Assembly: GCA_021234155.1 (NCBI GenBank)
Contig: JAJEKV010000212.1
Span: forward strand, 374,001-438,000
DNA: 64,000 bases
Source: Isoetes taiwanensis
Taxonomy: Eukaryota; Streptophyta; Lycopodiopsida; Isoetales; Isoetaceae
Direction: 5' to 3'
How positions within the stretch are numbered: the stretch's first letter is position 1; each line of letters starts with the position of its first letter. The notes below the pieces were generated by a model. The model was not told the DNA's origin. It worked only from the letters and a program-made list of their open reading frames with translations, and did not search any database. The position numbers and the translations under genes were made by a program. Positions 47,994 through 60,300 of the stretch are shown in pieces.

Positions 47994-48151
47994 CATGTTA
48001 ATTTCAGAAATGCATGTTAATTTCAGAAAGTAATTGACACATGGGCTTATACCTTGGTATTTCCCGAACCAACATGTTAATTTCAGAAATGCATGTTAAT
48101 TTCAGAAAGTAATTGACACATGGGCTTATACCTTGGTATTTCCCGAACCAA
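47994..48151. repeat. Perfect two-copy tandem duplication, period 79
   Basis: Copies 47994-48072 and 48073-48151 are identical. Each starts with an inner 19-bp doublet (CATGTTAATTTCAGAAATG, then CATGTTAATTTCAGAAAG), so a smaller duplication came first. Confidence 0.97.
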
Positions 48152-48281
48152 GGGGTGGATTGTCTTCACTAGGGTCTTCCAATTAAGGATGTACAAGGTG
48201 AACCCTCATCCCCAACAACTTCGCATGAAGGGACGCACACCATACATAATCAAATTCTAAACAGTGGATATGCAAGGTGTG

Positions 48282-48423
48282 TTGAGATATGGAGCCTATG
48301 CACACACATCGCCACGTGGATTACCACCTTGGCAATCCCCCTATGTGGCCTATTGAGATATGGAGCCTATGCACACACATCGCCACGTGGATTACCACCT
48401 TGGCAATCCCCCTATGTGGCCTA
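48282..48423. repeat. Perfect two-copy tandem duplication, period 71
   Basis: Copies 48282-48352 and 48353-48423, both starting TTGAGATATGGAGCC and ending TATGTGGCCTA. The plus-strand frame here repeats itself for that reason. Confidence 0.97.
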
Positions 48424-49484
48424 GAGTCATGTCTGTTACTGTGTGCCTCTTGGAGGCGTATATCTATGTGGCACGACTAGGGCATTTCTAGCCAATCTCT
48501 ATACATATATTCTATTCTTTCTCTGTATATGTATATCAGATATTTCACAAGGTGACCCTAGGAAAGAAACTAGGTGATTATCCAAATTGCAGGATGATAC
48601 TTTAATCGTCGCGTCACATATAAAGTTCAATTGGTGAAAAAACAACTTTGGCATATGATGAGGTACGTTGATGGAAATTGTAGAGGTCTAGATTTGGACA
48701 GGTCGTCTAGAGTTCCACAGGATATATACTTGTCAACTTACACAAGACTTCAAGGACACTTGCAAGGCATTCTTGCATATGGGGTAGCCATTATGGCATC
48801 TCACAACGGAAAAGGATAAGCCATCAACATGCATCGTATCCATAACAATGTAGAAGACATATTGGTCTAACATTCTTGACTGTCCCAATTCACTTCTAAT
48901 GGGGACAACCAAGAATAGCTTCCTAGTATCCTTTCCATGTAACAACAGTTATCCCCTCAAGAGACATCTTTAATCAGCAGGTTTTTCCATCGCTGCACTA
49001 TGTATCGTTGATCATGGTATGGTTCTTAGCCATCGTAAGCTCCACCAGGACTATTTATCAAGATAAACAGATCTACTTCCAGATTGAAGATAATCCTGCC
49101 ATGTGGCAAAATTTTAGATCATGCAGGTTAAGGGCTCAGCTTCCCCTGCTCGGTTATAGCAGCAAGTAAACACACTTGCACCTCCCAACTTGCATGTTTA
49201 GAGTAGTATTTAAGCCCTTCATAAATGTGCATGTATAACAATTGTCAACCCCCTCAAGGCATCTCTAAATGCACCTTTAAAGTTTACGACATGACATGTT
49301 ACTATAGTCAACTACTCTCAAAAAGCATGAATAATGTGATTGTTTAATTTGAACATGGTCCAAAAGAGGCATGATTCAAGATCCAATAATTGCAAGCAAA
49401 AAAATACATATTAAGGAGCAAAAAGACAATATATTTTTAGGTGGCTTACTGAACACATGGGAAGCTTGTGCACTAGATTATTAA

Positions 49485-49559
49485 GCAGCTCATATATGTC
49501 GAAGATATCAACCGCCTAGCCCATATCACAAAAAAATACAACAACATGCCCTAGACTCT
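49485..49559 (+). mobile_element. LINE copy I, 5' part left of an insertion
   Basis: Reads LIYVEDINRLAHITK (the RT catalytic YxDD box, here YVED) and, after a one-base shift, KIQQHALDS up to the junction. The rest of the RT resumes at 55109. Upstream of about 49485 I cannot follow the element. Confidence 0.65.
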
Positions 49560-50100
49560 CACAAGGCACCCAAAAAATTAACTACTATAATTTACCACTA
49601 AAAAACCACTATTGGTGTGGTTTTCTATGCAGATTTTTTTATCCTTAATAAAAACCACATATTATTGTGGTTTTTATAATTAGTACATACTTAATTATAT
49701 TGGTTTTTTGTTGAAGCATGGTTTATTTGAGTTGATAATGGTTTTTGATATGGTTTTTAATGCAATAGTGGTAATTCATTATGGTTTTTTTATGTACCAT
49801 GGTTTATCGAATTGGTAGTGGCTTGTCGTAAGAGTTTTTCAATATTGTTTTCAATGTGATGATGGTTATTCACATTGGTTTCAATTGTGGGAGTTTTTAA
49901 TACTATTTTAAATTTCATAGTGATTATTCATGTTGGTTTTTCTATTACAACATTGATTTATTATAAATTGGATTATGGTCACTTTAGTGGTTACTCATAA
50001 GCTTCACTCAAAAGGGTCATCATTTCATGATGGCTATTAATACAAGAATCCAAAGGAAATAGCTATTATAACTAATCGTTACCAGACCACTATAGGTATA
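49560..50100. repeat. Left subterminal repeat array
   Basis: Roughly a dozen ATGGTTT / TTGGTTTT words, including two hairpins (49605-49625 and 49660-49685). They are likely transposase-binding sites. Confidence 0.7.
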
Positions 50101-51729
50101 ATTATTTTTGGGTTGCTCGAAAGGGCAAACCCTTGTTTGATGGTGTTGTGTGGGGGAGCTAAGAACATTCTCTTGATTCCCAATTCATGTTGAATTATTA
50201 ATGGGGATCACCCAAATGTTGTGGAGCTCCAGCGCTGGCTAGAATCCCCGCTTTTATGACCATAGAACTTTTTTTTATTGCAAAATGTAATTAAAGCTCA
50301 AAAGACACCATATATCTGATTTGAATGTAGAAGACGCAAAAGTTGCAACAGTCTTCAAAGCTTTCAGCTTAGACTGATCATCCATGAGTAGGCGATTGCT
50401 TACGATTTTTTAATTTGGATCATCAGTTCTAACAAACGTTGTAACCCAAGAGAATTGTATCCAGTTTAGACATCATAGCAACATTTCATATACACAAGAA
50501 GGGAATGAAAGAGGCAAAGCCAGGGACTTGGCATACCTAATGAACAATATATTTGGCAGGGATACACACACAGATGAAGTATTTACATCTGATCTTGACG
50601 ATGCTCATGCTTAGAACAAGATTCAACGCATTTGTTCTCTTGTTGGGTCCCATACTGCATTCCTTATCTTCTCTATGCTTGAGGATTGCAAGTTGACTAG
50701 TAATTTCTACATGCATCTGCCCCCTCCCCCCAAGAAGTTTAGAGATAGAAATTTTTTAAAAGATATGTTTAATACTTTTATTTCTCACTAGAAAGGAAAG
50801 CTAAAATTCTATCATATAAAGAAGATTATTATTGTTCATAGCAAGATGAGCTCATTAGAGCGGATTCTAAGAATTAGATAATGATGAACCATTTTTATAG
50901 TGGCACGTCGTAACTATCACTTGCCGTCTAATTCCATGCAACATTTAGCAATTACCAAAATACTCCTCCTAAAACAAAAAATGCTACCGCTTTAACTCCC
51001 AAACACTCGATTAATTGGCAGGGTTGATCCTTGATCTTTAAAAATTGAATCAAGTGCCAGACAGATTTTGCCGTAGATTTGCTCAATAATATGATCTTAA
51101 ACTATTTTGAATTGGCTTCATAATGTAACTGCCGCAATGGAATCACAGAGTTGTAGCCCTAAAAAAAAGGAGCCAGAAGTTGAGTTAAGAGAGAGGTACC
51201 TGCAGCTGCTTTATCTTTCGGGAGCTTCATAACATCTTAGAGACATGGTATCAGATTGTGGAAGGGCTGAAAGGCTTTTCATAATGCAAGTGGCAGCTCA
51301 TTTTGTTAACATTTAGCAGCCTTCTGTACATAGAAAGATTTCACATGAGGACTCAGGGGAGACTTGTGACTCCTCATAGGAGTGTTCTACAACTTTCTAG
51401 GAGATCATCATTTTTGAAGAAATTGATGTATATTTGTGATGGCGACCATAATGGAATACTCTATTACGTTCGAACATCTTATGGTGTTGACCACTTGATA
51501 AACCTTGCTTTGCGGCAAGAAATGTTGATTGTGGTGTCCAGGTTTTACTGTTATTTTTTATTTGTCGGGCTATGCAGCATATCACCATAATCCATAAGCA
51601 TCCCCATCAAGAAATTATCGGGTAATGAAGAACCAGTTCAATTGATTATGCCTTGTAGTCATTGTCGGCTCTTATTTTATGATTATGTTAAAAATGCTCT
51701 TATTAAGTAAAAATACTCCTTTAATTTTT

Positions 51730-52468
51730 GGGAAAATTTAAAAAATGCCCCTGTATTTTGAGGTATTTGTGAAAATGCCCTTGTATTTGCAGAAATTACT
51801 AAATTGCCCCTAATTCTCAGTCCAACGCAATCAATTTGTTCCTTTCCCATGTTGACCGCGTCCTTCCGGTTTCTACAATGGGTTGAAAAGAACTCCCGCT
51901 CTAGCCTATGGCTTTGCCACAAAATAGAGGATTGCTTTCGAGATTGTGTGCCCAAATTAGAGGCCGATTACATAGTTTTTCCGCCCAAAGATCATTTGTC
52001 GGGAGGAGAAATCGAGTATAACATTCTTTGCCATACATCTCGGCGATCTTGGTTTTCTATGGGCTGTGATTTTGGCCGATTTAGACTCTGCTAATGATCT
52101 AAGAGAAGATTACAAGCCGGTTCTCCGAAATAGCTCTATAGTTGATCAGGCTATGAGCATGACCTCGCTTGAGCTTGTTCTTGGGAGAAACGAACCTTTG
52201 GAGCATACAGTTGTTAGAAAATAGGTGGATTACGTAGAAGAAAATTAGGTTAAGCAAGACAACATGGATCCATATGCTCAAAATGTAGGCGAATTTGCTT
52301 GATTGCTTGTGAGAAAAAATCACGGGGATGAGACTTTGGAGCGGCAAACCATTTTTGCAATGCCTTACTTGATAAAATAAGAAAGATCTGTGATGGTGTA
52401 AGTAGCCCACAATTATTAAGGGCATTTTGACAATTTCTTCAAATGGAAGGGCATTTTTAAATTTTCCC
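51730..52468. mobile_element. MULE-like non-autonomous element (739 bp), nested
   Basis: Terminal inverted repeats of about 50 bp start GGGAAAATTTAAAAA-TGCCC and contain AAAATGCCC again, giving about 80% identity between ends. Flanking 9-mers TTAATTTTT (51721-51729) and TTAATTTCT (52469-52477) match at 8 of 9 positions, the duplication length of Mutator-like elements. The interior has unrelated sequence with a 97-codon plus-strand frame (51804-52094) that I cannot identify. It may be captured host DNA, as in Pack-MULEs. Confidence 0.8.
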
Positions 52469-52477
52469 TTAATTTCT

Positions 52478-54559
52478 TCCTCTGGTGACCTAAACCTAAA
52501 TGGGCCAAGCGAATCGAAGAAGGGGCGTCCTCATTCCAAAGCGCCCCATTCCATCGAAAATGCGGCGGGGAGCTATGGGGCAAGATTGCCCACCACCACC
52601 ATTCATTCTACTTTTGCATAATGGTGGTGGGCGCTACTACGGGTAATGGTGTTGCAAGAAGAAACAGGGGGGTAAGGATATAATGTATTTTCTTCCCAAA
52701 AGGGTTGATTTGGAGCATTTTTGCATATGAAGGGTAAAAAGTGAGTAGCGAGATCAATCTCGAACTTGAGCATCTCCCGAACCAAGCTCGAGCCTTTTCT
52801 TGCAGAGCGGGTAATTTCCCCATCAACCAGTGCGTTTTGCCTCTGTTTTGCCTCTTTTTTCATATTCGCTTGTAAATCTTATGGTTACCCCAGAAGATTG
52901 TGCTTTGTGAAGTTGCCAATGATGTAGATTTTTGAGGTACATAAGCATGACGAATCTATTATTGAGAATTTCGATACTATTTAGGGCAGATTCAGATTTT
53001 GGTTATAATGAAAGCTTTTCTTGTTTGGGATCTTGCACATTCATTTTTTTCGAGGGAAGACTATTATATTTCAAATAATTTCGTACTTCATTCTTGAAGA
53101 CTTCATATTTTATTGGGAGCATAGACTTCTTCACTTTGAAATGGCTTTACAAGCATGTTCATGGTGTCCATCATGAGTATGTTTTCACGCGATAGAGCAA
53201 GGTGAGCGATTGTAAATGGCTTTCCATTTTCTTGCATTGTAAATGGTTTTCTAGTTATTCTGTTTGTTAATGCTTTTTTAATTTAATGCATTTATGCAGG
53301 TTATTCTATTTGTTATGATTCTCCCGAATTTGCTAGCCGGATCACGGAAGAACATTTGGATTTGTGTGGCTTGTGTTTATTTATCCTTACCACAATAATG
53401 CGATGCTTCCATTTTTATTCTTTGCTTGATGCCTTCTTTGTCGTCTTGAAATGTAGTTGCCCTTGAAAGCTAACTCAAACAAAGTATTAATTCAGCTAAT
53501 GGATGGATGATCATCCTGTTTTGGGGATTGCGGTTGTTCTTTTCTTGTGCTCGACATCAATATATGTGGCCGGAGGTTTCATTTACTACAAATAAAGGGT
53601 TCTTCCTATTGTTTAGTGGCATTATGCAAATGTTCATTTGGATCATTTGCAATGTCTGTGTCTACAACATATCCCTTGGTTAGCTTGGGAAATGGGTTCC
53701 GATCATGCGGTTCTTTTCGAAATGGTGCATGGCAAGGTTCATTTATCTCTTTTCTTTTTAGTTCTTATATGCTCACTGGCAAGTCCCAGTAAGTATGGGT
53801 TCTATTTTTAACACTATAGCTATGCAAGGCAAGCAAACGTAAGCTTCCGGATTATTTGGCATATGATTTTGTTGGGCTTCCATAGACTTCATCATAACAC
53901 CATGAACATGTTTTTGCATGCATTTTAGATTTGTAAGAGCATCCCGAGGTGTTCTTTGGAGCCAGGGCCAGTAGGCAATCATTAGATCAGATTTAAAAGA
54001 TAACACAATATAATGTATAGTTGCAAATGAGGTTTTATTTTAACATTGGCAATGCATTTTGTAGGATGCTAGTAGCAGGAGCACTGACAGCTATTTCAAC
54101 TTGCCTTGGTAACATGAAACTTCACGTGGTCTTCCAAGTATAGATGCGATGGTGATAGATGGCTCATCTGTTTATTTTGAAAGACTAACTATTCAACTGT
54201 ATATAGTGACTCCAGAGGTATGGTTTAGAAGTAACTAGTGTACATATACAAGTAGTTTTTTATTTAATAAATTATCGTAGGTCATTTTTTTTGAATAAAA
54301 TGTGCGGAGGATAAGTCAGATATGAAGAAAGTGATTTAGTGCATGACTAAAGTATCCACTTTGGGTATAATGCACAATATATGGTTAAAATGGGGTTCAA
54401 ATCCTCATAGCTTTGATTTATTTGTTTTTATTATTTTTTGATCTTGCAAGCTTATGGAATTTGGGACTATCTTTTAGAAACCACTAGTCATATACACCTA
54501 GGCTTTGGAAAACAAGACGATAGTGAATAATATATGCTTCAGATAAGACACCAATTATG
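52478..54559. other. Interior of the CACTA-like element, no gene
   Basis: AT-rich filler. Short frames near 52600-52860 (-) and 53547-53792 (+) have no domains. Confidence 0.45.
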
Positions 54560-55108
54560 AAGGGTTTGAACAAAGAAACCACTACAAGTTAAGAAAATAA
54601 AATTATATGGTGTTATAATAAAGTATCTTAATCTGCTTTCGAAAACAAAACACTAGTGATTTATGACCTTTAACCACTCCATAAAAAACTTACTAAACCA
54701 TAGTCCCATACTAAAAGCATTACGGGTTTGATGCATAAACATGCAAGGCTTTAGGCCATTAAACAATCATGACCTATGACATGTAAACACAAGGAGAACC
54801 ATATAAATTTACCACATCAATAAGTCATGCTATTTTAGCATTCTAAAACCAATTATATATATAACAATATATTAAACCACGTCTTATTACCACCATACCA
54901 CACCACATTCACAAACCATGCATATAAAGCATTTTATTTAATTATTGCTTTTAAACATGTTAGAAAACCACCTTGGTGAACACCATATAAAATTCATATA
55001 AGGTTTTTAATGATATCAACCCACAAAGATGTATTGGTTTTATTAAGCGGTTTTATATATATAACTAGGGTAAAAACCCATATTAGTTTTAATTTTGGGT
55101 GCCTTGTG
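54560..55108. repeat. Right subterminal repeat array
   Basis: AAACCAC / AAACCAT words repeat about ten times in this stretch, inverse to the left array. Confidence 0.7.
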
Positions 55109-55790
55109 TCTTTCTGTCCAGCCACTGGAATGTAGGTCAATTTGGCCAAAACTAAGGTACTACTTATCTCATCTTCATGCCATCTATCTTCACGCCATCT
55201 GAGGCTTCCCTCCTTGACTTATCAGGGGCAAAATATGGAGATAGCACACACCTACAAGTATCTAGGCCTAACATTTTCCACTGCCACATATGGGAACACT
55301 TCCATCCGATTATGGGTGACAATGGGTTGGAAGGCACTGTACATGATACAGAACAAGAAGTACAAGGCAGAGCTATATGACTGGGCTCATCTGTCATACT
55401 TATTCAGGGTGTTGGTGGAATCCGTTAATAACTTTGGAGCATTATTTTGGACCATTATTTTGTATGGAGTCGAACTTTGGAGCCTAGTCATATCCCGTGC
55501 GCCAGGCAAAGCCTCTCTCCTCCTCTTATCAGGGGCAAAATATGGAGATGGCACCCACCTACAAGTACTTGGGCATAGAATTTCCGTCTATCATATACTA
55601 GGACACTTTCATCCGATTACGAGTAATAGTGCACTGGAAGGCACTGTATACAATGCAGAACAAAATTTACAAAGCATAGATGTATGATTGGGCCCATCGG
55701 TCACATGTATTTAGGGTGTTGATGGAGCCCATTCTTGGTTGAATTCTGGGGCCCATACTGCCTGGAATGACCTGGACCAAGTGGAGAGCA
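55109..55790 (+). mobile_element. LINE copy I, RT part right of the insertion
   Basis: Continues the RT directly: FCPATGM, a TAG where Gln is usual, VNLAKTKVLLIS, then AHTYKYLGLTFS, GWKALYMIQNKK and AELYDW, motifs of LINE RT C-terminal to the catalytic box. From 55526 the stretch TTATCAGGGGCAAAATATGG (first at 55219) is repeated, so about 300 bp are tandemly duplicated inside the element (period 307). Fades near 55790 before the Cys-rich tail. Same family as copies A-H. Confidence 0.8.
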
Positions 55791-56126
55791 CATTAACTCC
55801 AATTTTTGGTCCACAATTATTTTTAAGTGTTGTTTTAGACCCCAACACTAAAATTGTATCAAAAGATCACGTGGCCATTTTATCTAAAATTTTTAGAAAA
55901 GACAGTAATCTTTTTGTTAAAAAAAATCCACACATGAAAGATTGACATCCCCTTCCCCTCCCAAAAAAAAGAAACTAGCAAAAAGGCACGCCATAGGCCA
56001 TAAAAAATAAGGGCGCAAGAAAATTAGGGCAAGGTAAATGGATAGCAAAAGATAATTGAATTATCTTTGTATTAGGGCAAATTGAACTTTATTTTTGGAG
56101 TGGTTTCACACACATCCCCATCCTCC

Positions 56127-56202
56127 ATAAATTTTCTTTCTTTGTCTTTGAAATAAATTAAAATATAAATTTTCTTTCTTTGTCTTTGAAATAAATTAAA
56201 AG
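56127..56202. repeat. Two-copy tandem duplication, period 38
   Basis: ATAAATTTTCTTTCTTTGTC starts at 56127 and 56165. Near-perfect. Confidence 0.95.
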
Positions 56203-56224
56203 CATAGATAAAACTGCCCCTCAT

Positions 56225-56276
56225 ATGAACAAGTATGTGCTCATCTCCATATGAACAAGTATGTGCTCATCTCCAT
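56225..56276. repeat. Two-copy tandem duplication, period 26
   Basis: ATGAACAAGTATGTGCTCAT plus CTCCAT, perfect at 56225-56250 and 56251-56276. Confidence 0.97.
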
Positions 56277-57811
56277 AAGAATGTTCTAAACCAAAGAAAT
56301 GTTCCGAACACTTTGAACGAGCTCATGGATTTGGGTGATCTGCTCAAAAAGTCCTGTGCATTTTTTTAGCATGTGAATATAAGAATGAATTTGCCGTGGA
56401 CAACAAAAAAAGAAAAACGGAAAATAACAAGTGGATAGAGATTGATAAACTGCATACGTCAAAAAATTAAGCCTAGACTACCCTCAAGAATAACCTAGCC
56501 CTCTAAACTAAACATCAGTTCACTAGACTTATTGCGGGTGTAATGGAAATTCAGCTCACCTTTCACCGTATAAGAACATTTGTCTATGAACATCAAAATA
56601 GCATCCGATTTTCTGAGGTTGCCAGGGAATATTTCATATTGCACCAGTGTAATGGCCATGATGACTGTGTAAACAATAAAGGAATAATAAGAATAAATAC
56701 AAATTTATGTTCCCGCAATATGATGTCCCTGATTGCCTTGACGATGTGGTAGTTGTAAGGCGCAGCATAATCAATGAAGAAGTATGGTGGTGTAAAGTAT
56801 ATTTGAAGTGACATGCAACATATTAGAATGCCCAAAAACAGCTGAAATCATGACACAACTATCAGGAGCAAGAAACATTAAAGAACTCCAAAATGCTACA
56901 AAAGGTTGTGGAGAACCTGCAAGGTAGGTCTAAAGTGGAAAAGGAAAACCGATAGCACCATTGTTAATAGCATAGCCATTGATGTGGCATAAACCTAGCA
57001 TATAATCAGTCGTGTCAAAAGCATGTAGCAGGAATTATTACCAAAAGCAAGCAGGATGAGTTTTTCCAACACATTCAATATATTATCAGCATATTTCATA
57101 ATCCATGAAACAAGCAAGCCAGTGCAGCCAAGATTCACAACTAGCCAAGTTGTGAATGTATAACCATTGAGTAGCCAGCTCCACCATGGACCTTTGTCAA
57201 AATTGATGCTGATATCATCCATTGTCAACCTTAGCATTTTGAACAGAACTCCAAACTTGCAGACCTATATGTCATATCTGTTGTTAAATTTTGGAAGATT
57301 TATCTGCAGGAGAACATGTTAAAGACATAAAATTATTCACCCATAGAGTTGCAAAGTTTTGCCAATACAGGGAATCATTATCCTTCTTCATTAGAAACTC
57401 CGTGTAAACTCCTGCTGATGCTCAAAGGCAGGCTGACAATATACCAAACATATACCCATGTATGGGTGCAGAGAAAAGTTTGCCACAGTCTGACTCCCCA
57501 CAACCCTTTATTTGCAGTACAAGGTCAGAGAGATAACTATATATGCCTTGTATACACCAGATTCGTCTTTGCCCATTCAAACCTGGCTTGTAGTTATTCC
57601 AAGTGCCAACAAATTTATAGCCATCCACTTGCAAATTTGAAAGCTTTTTAAAAAGGCCCTATAAGACAGATGCCCAAATGTCAGATCAGACTAGGTACTA
57701 TATTTCGGTATTGGTATCTCACTAATGATGGATTGAACCGGGTACAACCGTATGCTTTTCCAGTCTACAGTCATTTTGATTGTTGGAGAACTTTTGTATT
57801 CTTTCCAAAGC

Positions 57812-58536
57812 CACTACTACAGAATAGGCAGTTTGCGACGTTGTTTACGACATCTTAGCGACGTAACAAGGACATCAAACGTCGCATGCACGCGCTTTAA
57901 TAACGTTTCCCGATCGTCGCAAATGACGTCGCCGTGGATTCGTCGCAACGCGACGCCACGTCGCATGTGCGATGCCACATCGCATGTGCAATGTATTAGC
58001 GACGTCATGGACGTCCCAAATATGTACAAAATATGTCCGTATGACGTTTTACAGACGTCACTCATATGTTGCTAAGACGTACATATATGTGCACCCAAAA
58101 TGTTTTTTCGTGGACTTGAACCCATAACTTCTAGCTAACAAACCAAAGGCCTTACCAACACCTCAATACTCGTATTTGTATTTATTCTGTGTTTATTCTT
58201 TAAGTCGCAATGAGACGTTGCAGTTGCAATGACGTTGTAATGACGTTGCACTTGCGACGTGATACGTCGCTAGTGCGGCGTGGCACGTAGTAGGCCATTG
58301 TGATGTCTTGCCAAACGTTCCAACTGTGACGTCTGACATTTTACGTGCGACGTCGTTTGAATTTTGTGCAACGTCATAGAAACGTACTCGATTTTTGCCA
58401 TTGCGACGCCTGACCAGACGTTCCAACTGCGACGTGGGACGTTCTATCTGCGACGTCGTTTAAATTTTATGCGACGTCATGGATGTTTCATGTACGTCGC
58501 AAACTGACGTCGCAAACAACCCATTCTCTAGTAGTG
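57812..58536. mobile_element. Compact CACTA element (725 bp)
   Basis: Ends CACTACTACAGAAT on the left and, inverted, CACTACTAGAGAAT on the right, each followed by GGCAGTTTGCGACG / GGGTTGTTTGCGACG. Flanked by a perfect 3-bp duplication AGC (57809-57811 and 58537-58539). The subterminal regions carry some twenty GCGACGT / ACGTCGC words in both orientations. No coding capacity for a transposase, hence non-autonomous. A tRNA-like segment lies in the middle. The rich CpG content suggests it has not long been methylated and decayed. Confidence 0.92.
58111..58170 (-). other. tRNA-like module inside the CACTA element
   Basis: The minus strand contains GGTTCAAGTCC, an exact match to the Pol III B-box consensus, preceded by TTGGTAAGGCCTTTGG and a partial anticodon-arm-like stretch (TTTGTTAGCTAGAAG). 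No full cloverleaf, so not a tRNA gene. Possibly a SINE relic or captured tRNA. Confidence 0.45.
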
Positions 58537-58539
58537 AGC

Positions 58540-59355
58540 AAGAATGCAGAGACAATAAGCTGCAACAACAATTCGGTACACAATACACCATTGGAATTTA
58601 CACAACATATAAAAATACAGACAAGTAATTATAAATTACAGTAGATCATACATAATGCTTTGCCATAATGGGATAGTTGCATAATCATATAATAGCGTCC
58701 ATCAGCCTGTGATAAAGTTATCAAAATTCCCTATGATGTGCAAAATGTTAGTTCCGTTTGCAATTTAACTGACATTTAGCTAGTGAAACAAACACCTAAA
58801 CTGGAGTACTGCAACATAGTAAAAGAATAACGTTGTTGTATTACTACTTGGTTATTGTGGAGCAGTCTCAGTTTTGCAGTTAAAATGTCCTAGTAAATGG
58901 TTTACTATGAACGATTGTATTTCTTGAACACCGTCAAAAGGCAAGGGTCACATTAATGGTTCTGAAGTTTGAAAGGAATACAAGTTCACATGAGGCCTTC
59001 TATGGTTCATATATTTAGCATCTGCCACTCACAGTGCTACAATGCACATCCTAACGCCAGAGATCCCCACCTTGTGAGCAGCTAAAATATATAACAGATA
59101 TGGTTAAGATGCCTAACTATATGCCTTGATTCTACCAAAGTTGGAAGATCAAATTATAAATAAAAATAAGATCAAACACTTTAGTGCTCTAGTCTATGCT
59201 AATTCTTATCAATACCGCTTTGTGCATCAAAAAGGAAAATAAAAAGAACCTTAGCTGGCACTGGTCTTATGGGCTCATAAAGACAATACTACCTCCAGGC
59301 AATGTCTTTTAAAAGCAGATCTCATAATAACTTCATGGCTAAAACGGGTAAAATC
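58540..59355. other. No gene recognised
   Basis: AT-rich spacer between the CACTA element and the LINE tail. Confidence 0.5.
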
Positions 59356-60300
59356 TTTTTTTTTTTTTTTTGAAGAATATAGGAATATATTAAACCACTA
59401 GAATATGATCAAGTACAATGATAAGTGTGGTGCTAAGAAATGAAGTGCCCATCATGATTCACAATCTGTAGGAATGTCGACCAAATTTCCCGCTTAACTG
59501 TGCCAGACAAGCTTGAGACTTGGTAAGCCTGCCACAACTTATGCCTCAAGATCGGAACCAACGAAAAAGGGCTAAGCTTAGCGATTCGGAAGACCTTCGC
59601 TCTAGTCTTTTCCAAATCAACCACGAAGCCAAGCTCTGCATAAATGGAGCGCTTCTTTGCTTGGCCCATTGACCAAGCTGCTAGGAAAGACTCCCATGAG
59701 AAGCCCATTTGCATAGTGAAGACCCAAAGAGGGCTCTCACCCGGGACCAAGCTGCCCCTACCTCGTGCATAGGACAAAGCAAATTGCTCAATGGTCTCGG
59801 CCTCCCACATAGAGGGCATGTTTCGCTACACGAGGCTTGAACACGCCTTTTCGGACATTCACCACGAGGGCTACGGTGCAAGATCTGCCATAAAAGGGTA
59901 CTGGATTTTTAGGAGGAGGCAATGTATTCCACGCCCACTTCCACATGGCGGGCCACTTACTCCCTGGAAGCTTAAGTGACCACTTATCCAGAAAGCGGCA
60001 ATGTGTCCTGGCGCTAGAAGCCCATAAGCCCGATGCTACAAACCCGAGATGCATCAAGTCCACTATGCGACTTCCAAGCGCAATTGACTTGAGAAGACAA
60101 GCGCAATGGAATAGCATTCGCAATTCCGCCCAAGTCCAGAATGTCCCAAAGAAGGCCAAATCGATCCTTAAAAACCTCCCGCGGCGCAGATGACCCTCCC
60201 AATACCGATCCACGGATACCGATCCGCGGATGGATGTTACCCCCGGCAATCCATGTTGGCCGAAAGTACAAAGCGGGAATCTTTTGAATAAAGCTGAAAC
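59356..60300 (-). mobile_element. L1-type LINE, 5' truncated, with poly(A) tail
   Basis: T16 at 59356-59371 is the poly(A) tail seen from the plus strand. Upstream on the minus strand the C-terminal zinc-binding domain of plant LINE RT is readable across two frames: WPAMWKWAWNTLPPPK, VALVVNVRKGVFKPRVAK, then CPLCGRP and EAETIEQF-ALSYARG, and SLVPILRHKLWQAYQV further on. The W-W-LP-P-K-x7-R start and the C-x2-C...E-x3-H-x4-C pattern identify it. Frames switch near 59800-59880. No RT core remains. A different family from copies A-I, whose tails are microsatellites. Confidence 0.75.

Larger units (their letters stand above)
47529..49484. other. Upstream flank of the kinase; tandem repeats
   Basis: No gene recognised. 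It contains A19 (47930-47948) and two perfect tandem duplications. No clear TATA box was found near the kinase start. Confidence 0.45.
49560..55108. mobile_element. CACTA-like DNA transposon, 5.55 kb, non-coding
   Basis: Termini CACAAGGCACCCAAAA (49560 on) and its inverse (to 55108) are flanked by the 3-bp duplication TCT (49557-49559 and 55109-55111), as in the CACTA/EnSpm superfamily. The first ~500 bp are rich in GGTTTT / GTGGTTT and the last ~530 bp in the complement (AAACCAC, AAACCAT), that is, inverted subterminal repeats. Some form hairpins, such as AAAAACCAC-ATATTATT-GTGGTTTTT near 49667. No transposase is readable inside, so it would need help to move. A MULE-like element sits within. 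The host is a LINE whose frame closes when the element is removed. Confidence 0.85.
55791..57811. other. No gene; tandem duplications
   Basis: AT-rich. Two adjacent short tandem duplications at 56127-56276. Frames at 56995-57237 (-) and 57349-57651 (+) are unassigned. Confidence 0.45.

Noticed and set aside
47994-48423. CRISPR-like or satellite array
   Set aside because: Two unrelated two-copy tandem duplications; no spacers, no array, wrong organism.
48289-48480. 63-codon frame upstream of the kinase
   Set aside because: Its self-repeating sequence comes from the 71-bp tandem duplication.
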